Source: Calothrix sp. PCC 7716 (lineage in GTDB: Bacteria > Cyanobacteriota > Cyanobacteriia > Cyanobacteriales > Nostocaceae). From it: a stretch of 64,000 nt of DNA. Both the position numbers and the translations under genes were made by a program. Shown here one piece after another: positions 18,801 through 28,497 of the stretch. Position 1 is the stretch's first letter; every line of letters begins with the position of its first letter. Below the pieces are notes generated by a model. That model did not search any database and was not told the DNA's origin. It saw only the letters and a program-made list of their open reading frames with translations. Location of the stretch: the NCBI RefSeq assembly GCF_019977735.1, contig NZ_AP025018.1, positions 7,072,580 through 7,136,579 on the forward strand. The letters are read 5' to 3'.

Positions 18801-19910
18801 TCAGTTGTATTTACGAATTTGACTAAGAGGTTTTTTCTGCGAGTAAGCAACCATGCCGTCTGGATCGGGATAACCAACAGAAATTAACATAATTACACGT
18901 TCATCAGGCTCTAATTTAAGTAACAATTCCATTTTCTTTTCTAATGCTTCGATGTCTGGCCAATTAATAGGACATGAACTTAAGCCTAATGTTTCAAAAG
19001 CATACATTAATGACATAGAAGCAAGAGATGCATCAATATATATGACATGACGATCTCGCTCGCTAAAGTAAGCCCTTAATTTACCAACTACAACAATAAT
19101 GGCGGGAAAATTGTGATTGAAGCCTTTAGTACCCATAGGTATTGAGGCAACTTGTTTTACAAGTTCTGGCTCGTCAAAAATACGAAATTCAAAAGGCTGA
19201 CGATTGCAGGCACTTGGAGAAAGGGTTGCTGCTTTGATAGCTTTATCTAACAAATCTCTAGGCACTGGCTTTTGCAGATACCAGCGCACCGACCGACGTC
19301 GATGAGACAAAGCGAGGAACTGGTCATAGTTTACAGGAAGTGGGCTACTGAGGTCTCGCTTATAAGGAACAGATTGGTTGTTGCTATTAAGAGGTGGTAG
19401 TTCTAAAAATATTTTTCTCGCTTCGTCAATGGTTGGTTCTGAACCAACAATGCTGAAATACTGTTTTAGGACATCATATGCCCAGTGCAATTCGCTGTCA
19501 GTACTGAGAACTACATTCTGTTTAGCGAGCAGCGCATTTTTGTAGCTATTCACTGTTTCATCAATGTAGTCTCTAGCAAAGATATCACGAAAAGGTCTCA
19601 TCAGCAAACCTTTTTCCAAACGGTGGATATTGCGTCTAAGTAAAAAGTCACTGTCTTTTGCTAACTTTAACTCCTCAGAATACTTTAGCTTTCCGTATAC
19701 AACACCATAATGTTCTCTGCGGAAAGCTGGTGAAATAAAGGCATAATAAAGTGAACTTAAGAATGGAGAACGGACGCATGAAGATAAAATTAGTTCCGGA
19801 AAGCTTTGAGCAATTTGCTTCAACTTGATAATGCCAAATTCAGGAATTACAGTTTTGGCTATATATTTAACAACGTGGGCGATTTTTCTAGGACTAGCTT
19901 GAATTTCCAT
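18801..19910 (-). CDS. Nitroreductase-family protein
   Basis: 369 residues. The first ~185 residues are not recognised. The FMN-binding nitroreductase domain follows: RRRSVRWYLQKPVP, SPSACNRQPFEFRIF, and SLASMSLMYAFETLGLSSCPINWP, ending LISVGYPDPDG. The long N-terminal extension and location between a pyruvyltransferase and a flippase suggest a redox step on a sugar or cofactor in polysaccharide synthesis. The family covers many reactions, so the substrate is open. Similar extended nitroreductases do occur in exopolysaccharide clusters. Confidence 0.82.
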   Translation of the reverse strand: MEIQASPRKIAHVVKYIAKTVIPEFGIIKLKQIAQSFPELILSSCVRSPFLSSLYYAFISPAFRREHYGVVYGKLKYSEELKLAKDSDFLLRRNIHRLEKGLLMRPFRDIFARDYIDETVNSYKNALLAKQNVVLSTDSELHWAYDVLKQYFSIVGSEPTIDEARKIFLELPPLNSNNQSVPYKRDLSSPLPVNYDQFLALSHRRRSVRWYLQKPVPRDLLDKAIKAATLSPSACNRQPFEFRIFDEPELVKQVASIPMGTKGFNHNFPAIIVVVGKLRAYFSERDRHVIYIDASLASMSLMYAFETLGLSSCPINWPDIEALEKKMELLLKLEPDERVIMLISVGYPDPDGMVAYSQKKPLSQIRKYN

Positions 19911-19999
19911 TGTTTCTCTCTAGAATAACTACAGAATGTTAGATAGTTGAATTAAAATTGATAACGTTTTACATAGTTGTTTATTTTATCATTTTTGAT

Positions 20000-21463
20000 T
20001 TAACTTTTCTTCCACATAAACTTTGGTAAAATTGACCTAAACAAATCTGTTGCTCGCTTATAAAGCTGAGGTGCAATTAACATAATAGTCAAAATATATA
20101 CAACGGCGCCAAGCCCTATGCAAATAGTTAATAAAATCTGCAAGCTTACTATTTGACTAAGGAAATGTTTAACTCCAAACAGACTTGCTACCATAGCCAG
20201 CGATGCCACAAGTGGGGCAGCATATTGTTTAAGATAGGTATTAAAGTTGATACGAATTAGCTTGTAAACTACCCACAAGGTAATTGGTGCTGTCAAATAG
20301 GCACGAATCAGATAGGCTGACGCAACGGCTATTATTCCCCAACGGACTGCTATGGCAAAGCCAATAACATTGCCCACTGCTTGCAGACCGCTAAGACCCA
20401 AACCCCATGCAGGCTTCCCTAGTGCCATAATCATTGGGTTGTTATAGTTGAAACCAGCGTAGAGCAGACCGATGAGATTGAGAATTTGCATTACTGGAAT
20501 ACTTGGCTTCCACTGTTCGCCAAAAATAACAATCACTAATTCAGGCGCCAATACAGATAGTCCTATAAATACTGGAAAAGCAACTAAAGTGGTTAATCCA
20601 ATTGCAGTGTAAAAAGCCTGTCGTAATCTTTCTGGTTCTGCCTGTAACCGGGAAAACACTGGCAGTGCAGTTTTTTGGATAGTTCCGACCATTAATTGGT
20701 TTACCATCAGCAAAATGCGGTAAGCAACAGTATAATATCCTAGTGCTACAGAACCGAGGAAGTATCCGATTAAAAAATCATCAGAACGGGTGTTAAGAAA
20801 ATTCAGTGCATTGATTCCTACTACGTTGATTCCAAAGGCAAACAATTCGTGGAAGTGCTTTTTAGAAACATTAAAGCCTGGTCGCCAATCAGTACTCCAC
20901 CACAAAACCAAAACCCCAACCAACCCATTCGCCAACTGTTGACCGACTAGGCTCCAGACACCAAAGCCCGAAAACGCCATAGTTATACCAACTGCACCGC
21001 CTACAAGAGTCGCTATCAGCGTGCGTAAAGACAAAGCCTTAAAGGCGAGGTTGCGACTAAGAATTGCGCTTTGTACACTATTGAGGGCAGCAAATAAAAA
21101 ACTTAAAGAAAGCCAACGTATTATCGGTATCAGTTGCGGTTCTTTAAACAGGGTAGCTATAAGTCCAGCACCAACCATGCTCATTGCTGAAAGCAGCAAA
21201 GCAATGCTGATGTTAGTCCAAAAAGCAGTATCCAAATGTTCATTATCTACGTCTTTACGTTGGATAATGGCTTGACTAAATCCTTGGTCAAGAAAGACCT
21301 GCATGAAAGCGAAGAATACGCTAGCTAATGCTACCAGACCGAAAGTCTTCGGTTCCAACAGACGAGCTAGTAGTAAAAAGACAACAAATGAGATTACTCT
21401 GCTGCCCCAATTTTCAATTGCTGTCCAAATTACACCTTTAACTGCCTTCTGTTTTAAGTTCAT
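20000..21463 (-). CDS. Wzx-type polysaccharide flippase (lipopolysaccharide biosynthesis protein)
   Basis: 487 residues with about twelve to fourteen hydrophobic segments. Opens with LKQKAVKGVIWTAIENWGSR and LARLLEPKTFGLVALASVFFAF, the signature of the WzxC/polysaccharide-transport branch of the MATE-like superfamily, followed by LDQGFSQAIIQRKDVD. It should flip the undecaprenyl-linked repeat unit across the inner membrane for Wzy-type polymerisation. First gene of the leftward cluster; the 1.3-kb gap upstream presumably holds the operon promoter. Confidence 0.9.
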   Translation of the reverse strand: MNLKQKAVKGVIWTAIENWGSRVISFVVFLLLARLLEPKTFGLVALASVFFAFMQVFLDQGFSQAIIQRKDVDNEHLDTAFWTNISIALLLSAMSMVGAGLIATLFKEPQLIPIIRWLSLSFLFAALNSVQSAILSRNLAFKALSLRTLIATLVGGAVGITMAFSGFGVWSLVGQQLANGLVGVLVLWWSTDWRPGFNVSKKHFHELFAFGINVVGINALNFLNTRSDDFLIGYFLGSVALGYYTVAYRILLMVNQLMVGTIQKTALPVFSRLQAEPERLRQAFYTAIGLTTLVAFPVFIGLSVLAPELVIVIFGEQWKPSIPVMQILNLIGLLYAGFNYNNPMIMALGKPAWGLGLSGLQAVGNVIGFAIAVRWGIIAVASAYLIRAYLTAPITLWVVYKLIRINFNTYLKQYAAPLVASLAMVASLFGVKHFLSQIVSLQILLTICIGLGAVVYILTIMLIAPQLYKRATDLFRSILPKFMWKKS

Positions 21464-22749
21464 CTTCGGTAATAGGTTTGTAAATTAATGTTAATGAATA
21501 GTTTTCCAATTAGGCTTAGTAATATTATTGGTATTCACTCTCTAAAAGAATAATTTACAAAATATACAATACATATGGGAGCAAACATTTCTTTCCGATT
21601 TTCACAGTAGAAGATTTGATATCAAAGTTTTATTACAACACAATTAGGAGCTTTTATTTAATCAGTAACATTAATTAATCTGGCATATTTTTATGTATAC
21701 CTCAATTATTTTCTGAACAGCTTGCTATAAATTTGCATAATAATGCTATTATTGCATTTTTACAGTTTAAATTCTGATCTTTCATTTTTCACTGTCTATC
21801 AATTATTTCATTCAGTGTTTGCACGATCAGGATATTTACTTAATTTTATTTTTATATTAAAAGCAAGCAATGAGCGCCTATTTTCAGCTTTTAAATACTC
21901 TTGTGAGAGAATTACGATTAATTTATAGAGCGTATGTTGGTTCAAATTGAAGTAACGGTAATACTCAAAAATTATATTCGAAAAACCATATTAGAGTTTG
22001 AACAGTTACTGTAATATGTTATGCACTACTGTTACTGTTAGCAAAGCTAATCAAATTTTATTTTTCCTCCTACCTGATTTAGCACCAAGATATCTACCTT
22101 ACAAGTATTTTTGGATTAAAATCCTCCTACAGCTAAAAACTCCAGTTGATTCTTGTAATTTTAGTTACAAGATATACAATTATTGTAATCGTTGCTTCAA
22201 CTGCATAAGCTTGACTTATAATCATCTAGATAGATCATTAGTACACTAGTAATTTTGCTTGCAGTTACCTAGAAAATTGTGTCATATCTGTTTGCCAATT
22301 TGGCAACATTGCAAATATCTTTAAAATTACAATATCTATTTTTTGCTATATTTTTTACAGCAAAAAAGCTTCTAAGCACTGGATTTGTTAAGTCTCAATC
22401 CAAATTTTCACTCTACGAATGGCAAGTAAACTTTGTAGAGATTATATGAATTATTTAATTTTATCCGGATAAAGGCAGCAGAAGTTTGTATATAGAAAAC
22501 CTGTGGAAAATAAACCTTTAGCCGTAGCTCGTTGATTATTGATTTTCTGATTTGAGATGTATTAAAATGAATTATATTATGAGCAACGGGTGCCAGTTTC
22601 ATATAACTTACGGGCACGAGGTAAACCAAAAGCTGGTATCTTCAATTGCTTCTAACTATGCAGCTAAATGTAACACTTGTGTCTGAAGCGCATTTTTTGC
22701 ATTATAAATCCCTTCAAACACCTCAAAATTGGCGCCCATAATAAAATAC
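21464..22749. other. Long AT-rich intergenic region
   Basis: No convincing gene in nearly 1.3 kb. Short open frames here lack start context and recognisable motifs. A hairpin with T-rich arms (TTTTTTGCT ... AGCAAAAAA) lies at about 22339-22367. The left end should contain the promoter of the leftward polysaccharide operon. Confidence 0.5.
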
Positions 22750-23061
22750 TCATACCACACGTTTCAATAGAGCAGTCCACATATCAGAAGGATTTGCGTA
22801 ATAATCGATTTGCTCCACTTGATAGCAGCAAACCTCGGCGCCGTCCTGTAGAGTAATAAAATCACCAACTGCAATACCTTTACCTTGACCCGTCATATAG
22901 CCTTTAGTATCATTTTTGACTTGCTCAAAGACGTAGTCTTGACCCCGAATCTGGCGAGTATAGTCGTATGTTTTTTGCTTCTTGGCTTTCGGCTTGGTGA
23001 TGAAAAAGTTGAATAGCGCCGAAGTATTAATAAAATTTATACCAAATTTGGCAGATGACAT
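22750..23061 (-). CDS. Conserved hypothetical cyanobacterial protein
   Basis: 103 residues, no signal peptide or membrane segment. A basic linker KPKAKKQK precedes a beta-rich part (DYVFEQVKNDTKGYMTGQGKGI, VGDFITLQDG, YQVEQIDYYANPSDMWTALL). The style is that of a small beta-barrel, and I recall similar proteins being widespread in cyanobacteria, but I assign no function. Isolated, leftward, between the long intergenic gap and tRNA-Gln. Confidence 0.65.
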   Translation of the reverse strand: MSSAKFGINFINTSALFNFFITKPKAKKQKTYDYTRQIRGQDYVFEQVKNDTKGYMTGQGKGIAVGDFITLQDGAEVCCYQVEQIDYYANPSDMWTALLKRVV

Positions 23062-23313
23062 GGCTGGATCAAATAAGTATTTTACAAAGTGATTATCAGT
23101 ATAAAGTGCTACTATCTTTTAGACGTATCCTCACTATGCTATCCAGCATAGCCTCTTATGTCTATTTTGGCGTGCTATTGTGACGACATTATGCCAAATT
23201 GCCAACTTCTCTATGTCATTTGCCTTGAAGTGGTTTGTCATCGGTTATGGATGCGCGAAAATGCCCAACGCGCTCCTCAATAAAAGAATTCACAAAATCT
23301 GGCAAAAAAATAC

Positions 23314-23343
23314 TTGACACTATATGGAAGTCACTGTTATGTT
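23314..23343 (+). promoter_or_regulatory. Putative sigma70-type promoter of tRNA-Gln
   Basis: TTGACA at 23314-23319 and TATGTT at 23338-23343 with an 18-bp spacer, ending 17 bp before the mature tRNA 5' end. A consensus -35 box in this position fits a strong stable-RNA promoter. Confidence 0.7.
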
Positions 23344-23360
23344 ATTTAGTGTCAATGCAA

Positions 23361-23432
23361 TGAGGCGTCGCCAAGTGGTAAGGCATCGGGTTTTGGTCCC
23401 GACATCCCTAGGTTCGAATCCTAGCGCCTCAG
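23361..23432 (+). tRNA. tRNA-Gln(UUG)
   Basis: Full cloverleaf: acceptor stem TGAGGCG/CGCCTCA with discriminator G, D-arm GCCAAGTGGTAAGGC, anticodon stem TCGGG/CCCGA around loop TTTTGGT (anticodon TTG), and T-arm CTAGG-TTCGAAT-CCTAG. Length 72 nt, CCA not encoded. Flanked by its own promoter and a hairpin terminator, so it is a single-gene unit. Confidence 0.97.
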
Positions 23433-23437
23433 TAAAT

Positions 23438-23468
23438 AAAGGGTAGTCATTCAACTACCCTTTTATTA
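23438..23468 (+). terminator. Rho-independent terminator of tRNA-Gln
   Basis: Stem AAAGGGTAG/CTACCCTTT with loop TCATTCAA, followed by T-rich sequence, starting 6 nt after the tRNA. Confidence 0.8.
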
Positions 23469-23689
23469 TTTGGTATTTTCTAGAGATATTACATGTGAAG
23501 TCTCTGCTTGCAAAATATTAAATCCTCCATCTTGTGGGATGGGCATCCTTGCCCGTCTTATATGAAATGGCGCCACTGCCAATTCGTGACGCGACAAGAG
23601 TTAGTGCGTGACATTACAAGTCTTATCGCTACGTTGAGATTTGTTTTTAGCGTCACACACCCTACAGTTTTTATGTGTCAATTGCGTAA

Positions 23690-23810
23690 CTCACATTTTG
23701 TACCAGGCTTAGAAACCGGGCTTCTTGACAAAAATTTCGCCATAAAACCCTAATTTATCGTAAAGAAGCCCGGTTTCTTTTGGCTTGTTGAGAATGCTTC
23801 AAGATGTGAG
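23690..23810. mobile_element. MITE-like palindromic repeat, copy A (~121 bp)
   Basis: Outer ends CTCACATTTTG and CAAGATGTGAG are inverted, and inside them lies AGAAACCGGGCTTCTT paired with AAGAAGCCCGGTTTCTT around an AT-rich centre. Two further copies with the same plan are at 31140 and 47317. No coding capacity. Lies upstream of the Wzc-like gene. Confidence 0.75.
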
Positions 23811-24421
23811 GTAAGTCCTATATATTTTTACTCAACACTTTCTACTGAATTGGACTTAGTAGCTAATTTAACTATACACACGTAAATAATTTGTCAAATT
23901 TATATCACTGTTTTTATCCGGAAAATTGCAAATGAAATTGGTAATAATGGTGAGTTAAGTATATTTTAGTAAATATAAATACTTAAATTTATATTGCTTT
24001 TAACCAACCTAAAGCTTCTGTAAAGAGGCAAAAACCCTGAAATACCATACCTTAGCCCTAAGTTGAGGCAGTAACACTATGTATAAAATATCTATATATT
24101 TTTCTTAAACTACCAAAAAGGATAACCAATTTGTATTGCGTAATGCTACTGTAGATATAGTGCATCGCTCCAGATTTTTAGATACTCAAACCAGGGTAGT
24201 AGACCAGCCATAGTGCTTACCAATTGAACACACCATGCTTTCGAGGGCAAAATTCTCCGACACTCGTATAAGCTTCAAGCTGTTAGGAGCGTAACCAATA
24301 TAAAAACTCAGTCATTTACCTGCATGTGTCGCAAAGCTTGGCATATCAAATTAAATTAAGACGCAAAGAGTTTATCGAAGCGTCACATAGAAAAGTACAA
24401 ATTAATCAATATCACACATAA
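23811..24421. other. Upstream region of the Wzc-like gene
   Basis: About 610 bp without a gene. It is AT-rich and must hold the promoter and leader of the downstream co-polymerase gene. I could not identify a specific operator or riboswitch. Confidence 0.4.
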
Positions 24422-24433
24422 TTGACGAACGCT

Positions 24434-26641
24434 ATGCTGAAGTCAGAAAAATATCCCCAATCTTGGATACCAACGAATGCTGCCCAGCTAAATGATACTG
24501 AAGAAGGTGGATTGAATCTAGGTCAAGTCGGAGCAGCGCTACGTCGTCGGGCGTTTTTAATCGTAGGTGTAACTGGTGTAGTAGCAGGAGGCGCCGTATT
24601 AAGGGCAAAAAATGATCCTCCAGTTTACTTAGGTCAATTTCAGATTCTAGCCAAACCTGAAACTGGAGAGTCAAAGGCTGTTGCAAACGTGCCGCAAACG
24701 CTTAGTTCAGTTGCACCACCTGAGACAGCTGGTGAAACTAAAACAACAATTACAGTTTTACGAAGCCCTCGCTTGCTCGACCCAGTAGTTAAAAAGTTAC
24801 AAATCAAATATCCAGACTTAACCTACAAGAATCTAGTTAGCGGTTTAACTATTCAATCTACGCAGCCAAACGTACTAGCGGTTCAATACGTCAACGGTTC
24901 GGAGCAGCTAGTTAAAGATGTTTCTGAAGCGCTGTCGAAGGCATATCTAGATTACAAATTGGAAGAACAACAAGAAGATGTAAAAGAAGCGATTAAATTC
25001 GTTGATAAACAAATTCAACAAGGTGGATTAGATCAGCGAGTTGACGATTGGCAAGACAAGCTACGCAATTTACGCCAAAGAAATAATTTGGTTGAACCTG
25101 GTCAAAAAGCTCAACAAATATCAGGATTAATTGCGTCTCTAACTCAACAGCGCATGGACGCGCGTGTTGAGTATGAGCAAATGACGACTAAACTTAAAGA
25201 CTTGCAACGCGAATTAGCACAACAGCCAAGCCAACGCACAGGAAACTCATTACTTAGCGAGAACTCACGCTACCAAAAGGTTTTAGATCAAGTTCAACAA
25301 GCTGAAATTGATATCAAACAAGCAGCGCTCTTTACCGAAGATCATCCCGTTATGATTACTTTGCGTGAGAAAGAGGCACGTTTACTGCCAATGCTTAAAG
25401 TTGAAGAAGAGCGTGTTCAAAGAGACTATCTAAGTCGTATTAACGCTATCGTTGCGCGTGACTCATCTTTGGCAGAAAAAATTGATAAATTGAATCAGGA
25501 ATTACGAACTTTAGCGAGGGTGAATCGAGACTACGATAAAATTCAACTTGAACTAAAGATTGCCACAGAAAACCTCGGTCAGTTCCTTGCGAAAAAACAA
25601 GCTCTAAATATTGAGTTATCCCAAAAAGTACAACCTTGGAAATTGCTCGACCCACAACTCACTGAAGTAAAAGACCCAACCCCAGTCTCAGAAAACGCGA
25701 GACTTAACTTAGCGTTAGGAGGACTACTTGGGCTACTACTAGGTACAGGCGCCGCTCTAGTTATTGATAAACTCAGCAACATCTTCTACTCTTCCAAAGA
25801 CATCAAAGACGCTACCTCTTTACCATTGTTAGGCACTATTCCATTACGAAAAGAACTTGCAGTTTCTGCTCTGCAAGATAATAACGTTAACAGTCAAACT
25901 AAAAAGCCTGACCGCGCGTCATTCTTTGAAGTGTTCCGTTCACTATATACCAACATCCTTTTACTAGGTTCCGACACACCAATTCGTTCGCTGGTTATTA
26001 GTTCTGCGGCGCCAAGTGATGGCAAATCAACAATTGCCATATATTTAGCACTAGCAGCAGCAGCAATGGGACATCGAGTTTTGGTAGTTGATGCCAACTT
26101 ACGCTGTCCAACGTTGCACAAACGAGTTGGAGTTATGAATATTCAGGGATTAACCGATATTATCTCCTCTGACCTAGATTGGAGTAACGTCATTGAGCGC
26201 TCACCAATTGAAGATAATCTTTATGTCCTTAGTGCCGGTCAAATTCCACCAGACCCAGTTCGCTTGCTTGCATCACAAAAAATGCAGGACTTAATGAACG
26301 ACTTACATTCAAGCTTTGATTTTGTAATTTACGATACACCACCAATAGTTGGATTTGCAGATGCAAATTTATTAGCAGCCAACACAAACGGTATGGTGCT
26401 AGCAGCAGGCTTAGGAAAAGTCAAACGTACAGTCTTCCAACAAGCTTTAGAAGAACTTCAAGTCTCTGGCACACCAGTATTAGGAGTTGTTGCAAATAAA
26501 TCTAAAGAACCGGCGCCAGCTTCTTACACTTACTACGAAGAGTATTACAAAAAATCTCAAAGTGTAGAGCGCGTTGATACTGACGAAGAAGCCGTACATA
26601 CAAGCGCGTCATCAATTGTTCGTAAAATTCGAGGTAAATAA
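24434..26641 (+). CDS. Wzc-like polysaccharide co-polymerase / BY-type tyrosine kinase
   Basis: 735 residues from ATG; an in-frame TTG lies four codons upstream, and neither start has a clear ribosome site. Order: membrane segment ~40-58, Wzz periplasmic domain with coiled coil ~180-400, second membrane segment ~424-445, cytoplasmic BY-kinase. The kinase has Walker A APSDGKST (Lys 531), Walker A' VLVVD (Asp 553), Walker B FVIYDTPP (Asp 634), and a C-terminal Tyr cluster SYTYYEEYY (~697-705). It should control chain length and export of a Wzx/Wzy-made polymer by cyclic autophosphorylation. It stands alone, away from the Wzx and Wzy-like genes; no Wza or Wzb-type phosphatase is in view. Confidence 0.92.
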   Translation: MLKSEKYPQSWIPTNAAQLNDTEEGGLNLGQVGAALRRRAFLIVGVTGVVAGGAVLRAKNDPPVYLGQFQILAKPETGESKAVANVPQTLSSVAPPETAGETKTTITVLRSPRLLDPVVKKLQIKYPDLTYKNLVSGLTIQSTQPNVLAVQYVNGSEQLVKDVSEALSKAYLDYKLEEQQEDVKEAIKFVDKQIQQGGLDQRVDDWQDKLRNLRQRNNLVEPGQKAQQISGLIASLTQQRMDARVEYEQMTTKLKDLQRELAQQPSQRTGNSLLSENSRYQKVLDQVQQAEIDIKQAALFTEDHPVMITLREKEARLLPMLKVEEERVQRDYLSRINAIVARDSSLAEKIDKLNQELRTLARVNRDYDKIQLELKIATENLGQFLAKKQALNIELSQKVQPWKLLDPQLTEVKDPTPVSENARLNLALGGLLGLLLGTGAALVIDKLSNIFYSSKDIKDATSLPLLGTIPLRKELAVSALQDNNVNSQTKKPDRASFFEVFRSLYTNILLLGSDTPIRSLVISSAAPSDGKSTIAIYLALAAAAMGHRVLVVDANLRCPTLHKRVGVMNIQGLTDIISSDLDWSNVIERSPIEDNLYVLSAGQIPPDPVRLLASQKMQDLMNDLHSSFDFVIYDTPPIVGFADANLLAANTNGMVLAAGLGKVKRTVFQQALEELQVSGTPVLGVVANKSKEPAPASYTYYEEYYKKSQSVERVDTDEEAVHTSASSIVRKIRGK

Positions 26642-26760
26642 ATATCCAAAATATCTCTTGTGCAGTGGGCATCCTCACCCGCCCTAAATATGGAACGGGC
26701 AAAGATACCCATTCTACTCATTGTAGGAAGTTCCTATAAATGTAAAGTTATAAATTTAGA

Positions 26761-26793
26761 TGTAGAGATGCAATGTTCGTTGTGTCTCTACAT
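26761..26793. terminator. Hairpin between Wzc-like gene and AbiEii-type pseudogene
   Basis: TGTAGAGA ... TCTCTACA arms followed by a T-rich stretch, about 120 bp after the Wzc stop. Related TAGAGACGT-type palindromes lie at 38599 and 51884, so this is a dispersed repeat used at gene ends. Confidence 0.5.
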
Positions 26794-26816
26794 TTATTTT
26801 GTAATAAAATATAAAT

Positions 26817-27373
26817 TTATTCACATTTAAAATCAGCAGCACAAATCTTTAGTACTGTGCGTTCGCTGATTTTTAGAGTCGAAGAGGAATTAATGCCTTG
26901 AGGGGAAAGGAATAGGGCAGTCAGTAAGCTTGGCGCCATTTTCCAATAATGTGTAAGACATATTTTGGAAAAGAATATACGTATGGTAGTAAGCGAAGAG
27001 GTAAAAATTAATTCTCTTGCTCTTTCAATCATGCCGTTCTCCATCGTGGAGTCGCTTCTTCTGATTGAGCATCAACAACCACAATCATCCGAATTCCGTA
27101 TTGGTCAGTAGTTCTACGTCCTATCTGAATTTTACTTAAATCACTAAATAATGCTTCATGCCCATTGTCAAATACTAGTGTACGTAAATATTTATAACCT
27201 TCTGTATTAACAGATGATATAAAATCAATGTCTTTACTCCATCTATATTCATCAAAATCTAAAGCAAGAATGGTTCCGCCTCCAAAGTAAGCAGAACCAT
27301 TCTCAAACAAATTACAATTTAAAGATTGTAATATTGTCAAAATTTTGTTGTGGTGGTCTAATCTAAAATTCAT
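26817..27373 (-). pseudogene. AbiEii/AbiGii-type nucleotidyltransferase, internally deleted
   Basis: The 5' part (27029-27373, 114 codons) reads MNFRLDHHNKILTILQSL, AYFGGGTILALDFDEYRWSKDIDF, then IGRRTTDQYGIRMIVVVD, the N-terminal half of a cyanobacterial AbiEii-type nucleotidyltransferase, and stops early. In a different frame near 26820-26890, STLKISERTVLKICAADFKCE resembles the end of the same family as I remember it. The middle (about 100 residues) is missing or scrambled. The G-G-G/D-x-D core survives, but the protein is too short to be a normal toxin. It overlaps the intact small partner gene by 4 bp. Confidence 0.65.
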
Positions 27374-27606
27374 AAATCAGCTACTAACCATGATTTATGA
27401 TATCTGGCGAGTTCTTTAAGAAAATATAATTCTTCACCCTCAAGATTGCTGAACATATTGCGATATCGCCAACCACGTTCATAACGACTCAGCATTTCTT
27501 CTGGTGTAAAGCGATACACGTCCGCTGTTTGCCAACAAATTGATTCCAAAAAAGGTAGTTTTTTTGGAGGGTTGGCAAAATTAGTTGTTGTTGTTGCGGT
27601 TGCCAT
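27370..27606 (-). CDS. Small partner protein of AbiEii-type nucleotidyltransferase
   Basis: 78 residues from ATG; an in-frame TTG four codons upstream is possible. The core LPFLESICWQTADVYRFTPEEMLSRYERGWRYRNMF is one I recognise as a cyanobacterial small protein encoded directly before AbiEii-type nucleotidyltransferases. The stop overlaps the next start (ATGA), indicating translational coupling. By analogy with toxin-antitoxin operons it may be the antitoxin-like member, but this is inference. It is intact although the partner is degraded. Confidence 0.7.
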   Translation of the reverse strand: MATATTTTNFANPPKKLPFLESICWQTADVYRFTPEEMLSRYERGWRYRNMFSNLEGEELYFLKELARYHKSWLVADL

Positions 27607-27618
27607 GACTTTAATCAA

Positions 27619-28074
27619 CCACTCTAGATGACTGTAATTACGTGTGTAACTACATAATAGTCGATTTTAATTTAAAATCAACTTCTGTAACAGGTCAAAT
27701 CTTATGAATCGATGTCTAACACACATAATCCAGTTAAATTTACGTCTTGGGGATTATTTAAAATGTAGTACTGTAAGCTGTTGATATCAGCACAACAGTA
27801 GCGCTCAATTCTCAGTTAAGGCACCACTTGTGTCTGAAATGGTTAATTTATCGTTCAAGTGTGGGGTGTGACCCCGTTTTGCGCTCTTCTGTATCCTTCA
27901 GGGGCGAGATTATAGCAATATAAGTCCTGCTACCCGACCACCAACAGCCGATTGACTAAAATATATGTACCGATAAAATTAGCGACTTTTGACAGGCGTA
28001 CAGGCTGCGGTGGTTATCCTGGCTGGGCAGGAAAAAGAAATGGTAATTTATCCAAACGGTCGCTGGAGATTTCT
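27619..28074. other. Intergenic region
   Basis: About 455 bp with no convincing gene. It contains GTGTGGGGTGTGACCCCG near 27858, a GC-rich imperfect dyad echoed by GTGTGTGACCCGC near 28452. An open frame from 27952 runs into the DUF6887-type gene, but the ribosome site favours the later start. Confidence 0.4.
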
Positions 28075-28284
28075 ATGAACAAACCTAATTTCGCAACAAT
28101 GACTCGCTCGGAGTTTCATCAATACGTTCTTGAACACAGAGAGGACGACGAAGCTTTATCAATTTACGTAGAAAGATTTCGTGAACCAAATGCCAAGGTA
28201 TACTCGCCCGACCAAGGGTTTGATGACCCTGAAGTTGTACCAGTACTCAATAAACTGTTGGAAAAGCAGCGCAATCAAGATTGA
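28075..28284 (+). CDS. DUF6887-family small protein
   Basis: 69 residues. I chose the ATG of MNKPNFATMTRSEFHQYVLEH because GGAG lies 7 bp upstream. The pattern (K/N)PNF..MT..E...YVL.HR.D.EA...Y..R matches the cyanobacterial DUF6887 family. These often sit beside a DUF6888 gene; I do not see that partner downstream, where the next gene is a transposase. Function unknown; cytoplasmic. Confidence 0.7.
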   Translation: MNKPNFATMTRSEFHQYVLEHREDDEALSIYVERFREPNAKVYSPDQGFDDPEVVPVLNKLLEKQRNQD

Positions 28285-28497
28285 TATCAAATTCAAATTA
28301 CTGATGCTCGCTCGCGCTACGAGTTTTGGTATTGGTACTTTCTTTGGTGGCAATTGCCAACTTATCAACGTTGTAACTGGCGCCCAACTCTGTAGCTCGT
28401 ACTGTTATATTCGCAAGTAATAAATGCGTCAAGGGGGTGTGTGCCATCTTGGTGTGTGACCCGCTGTTGTAAAAAATCAAAAAATTACAACACTAAA

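Noticed and set aside
21743-22629. Several 60-80-codon frames in the long gap upstream of the flippase gene
   Set aside because: AT-rich, no ribosome sites, no recognisable motifs, conflicting strands; treated as intergenic.
26817-27044. Separate 75-residue gene on the minus strand
   Set aside because: Its C-terminal part resembles the end of the AbiEii-type family and its start lies inside the truncated gene, so it is read as debris of the same pseudogene.
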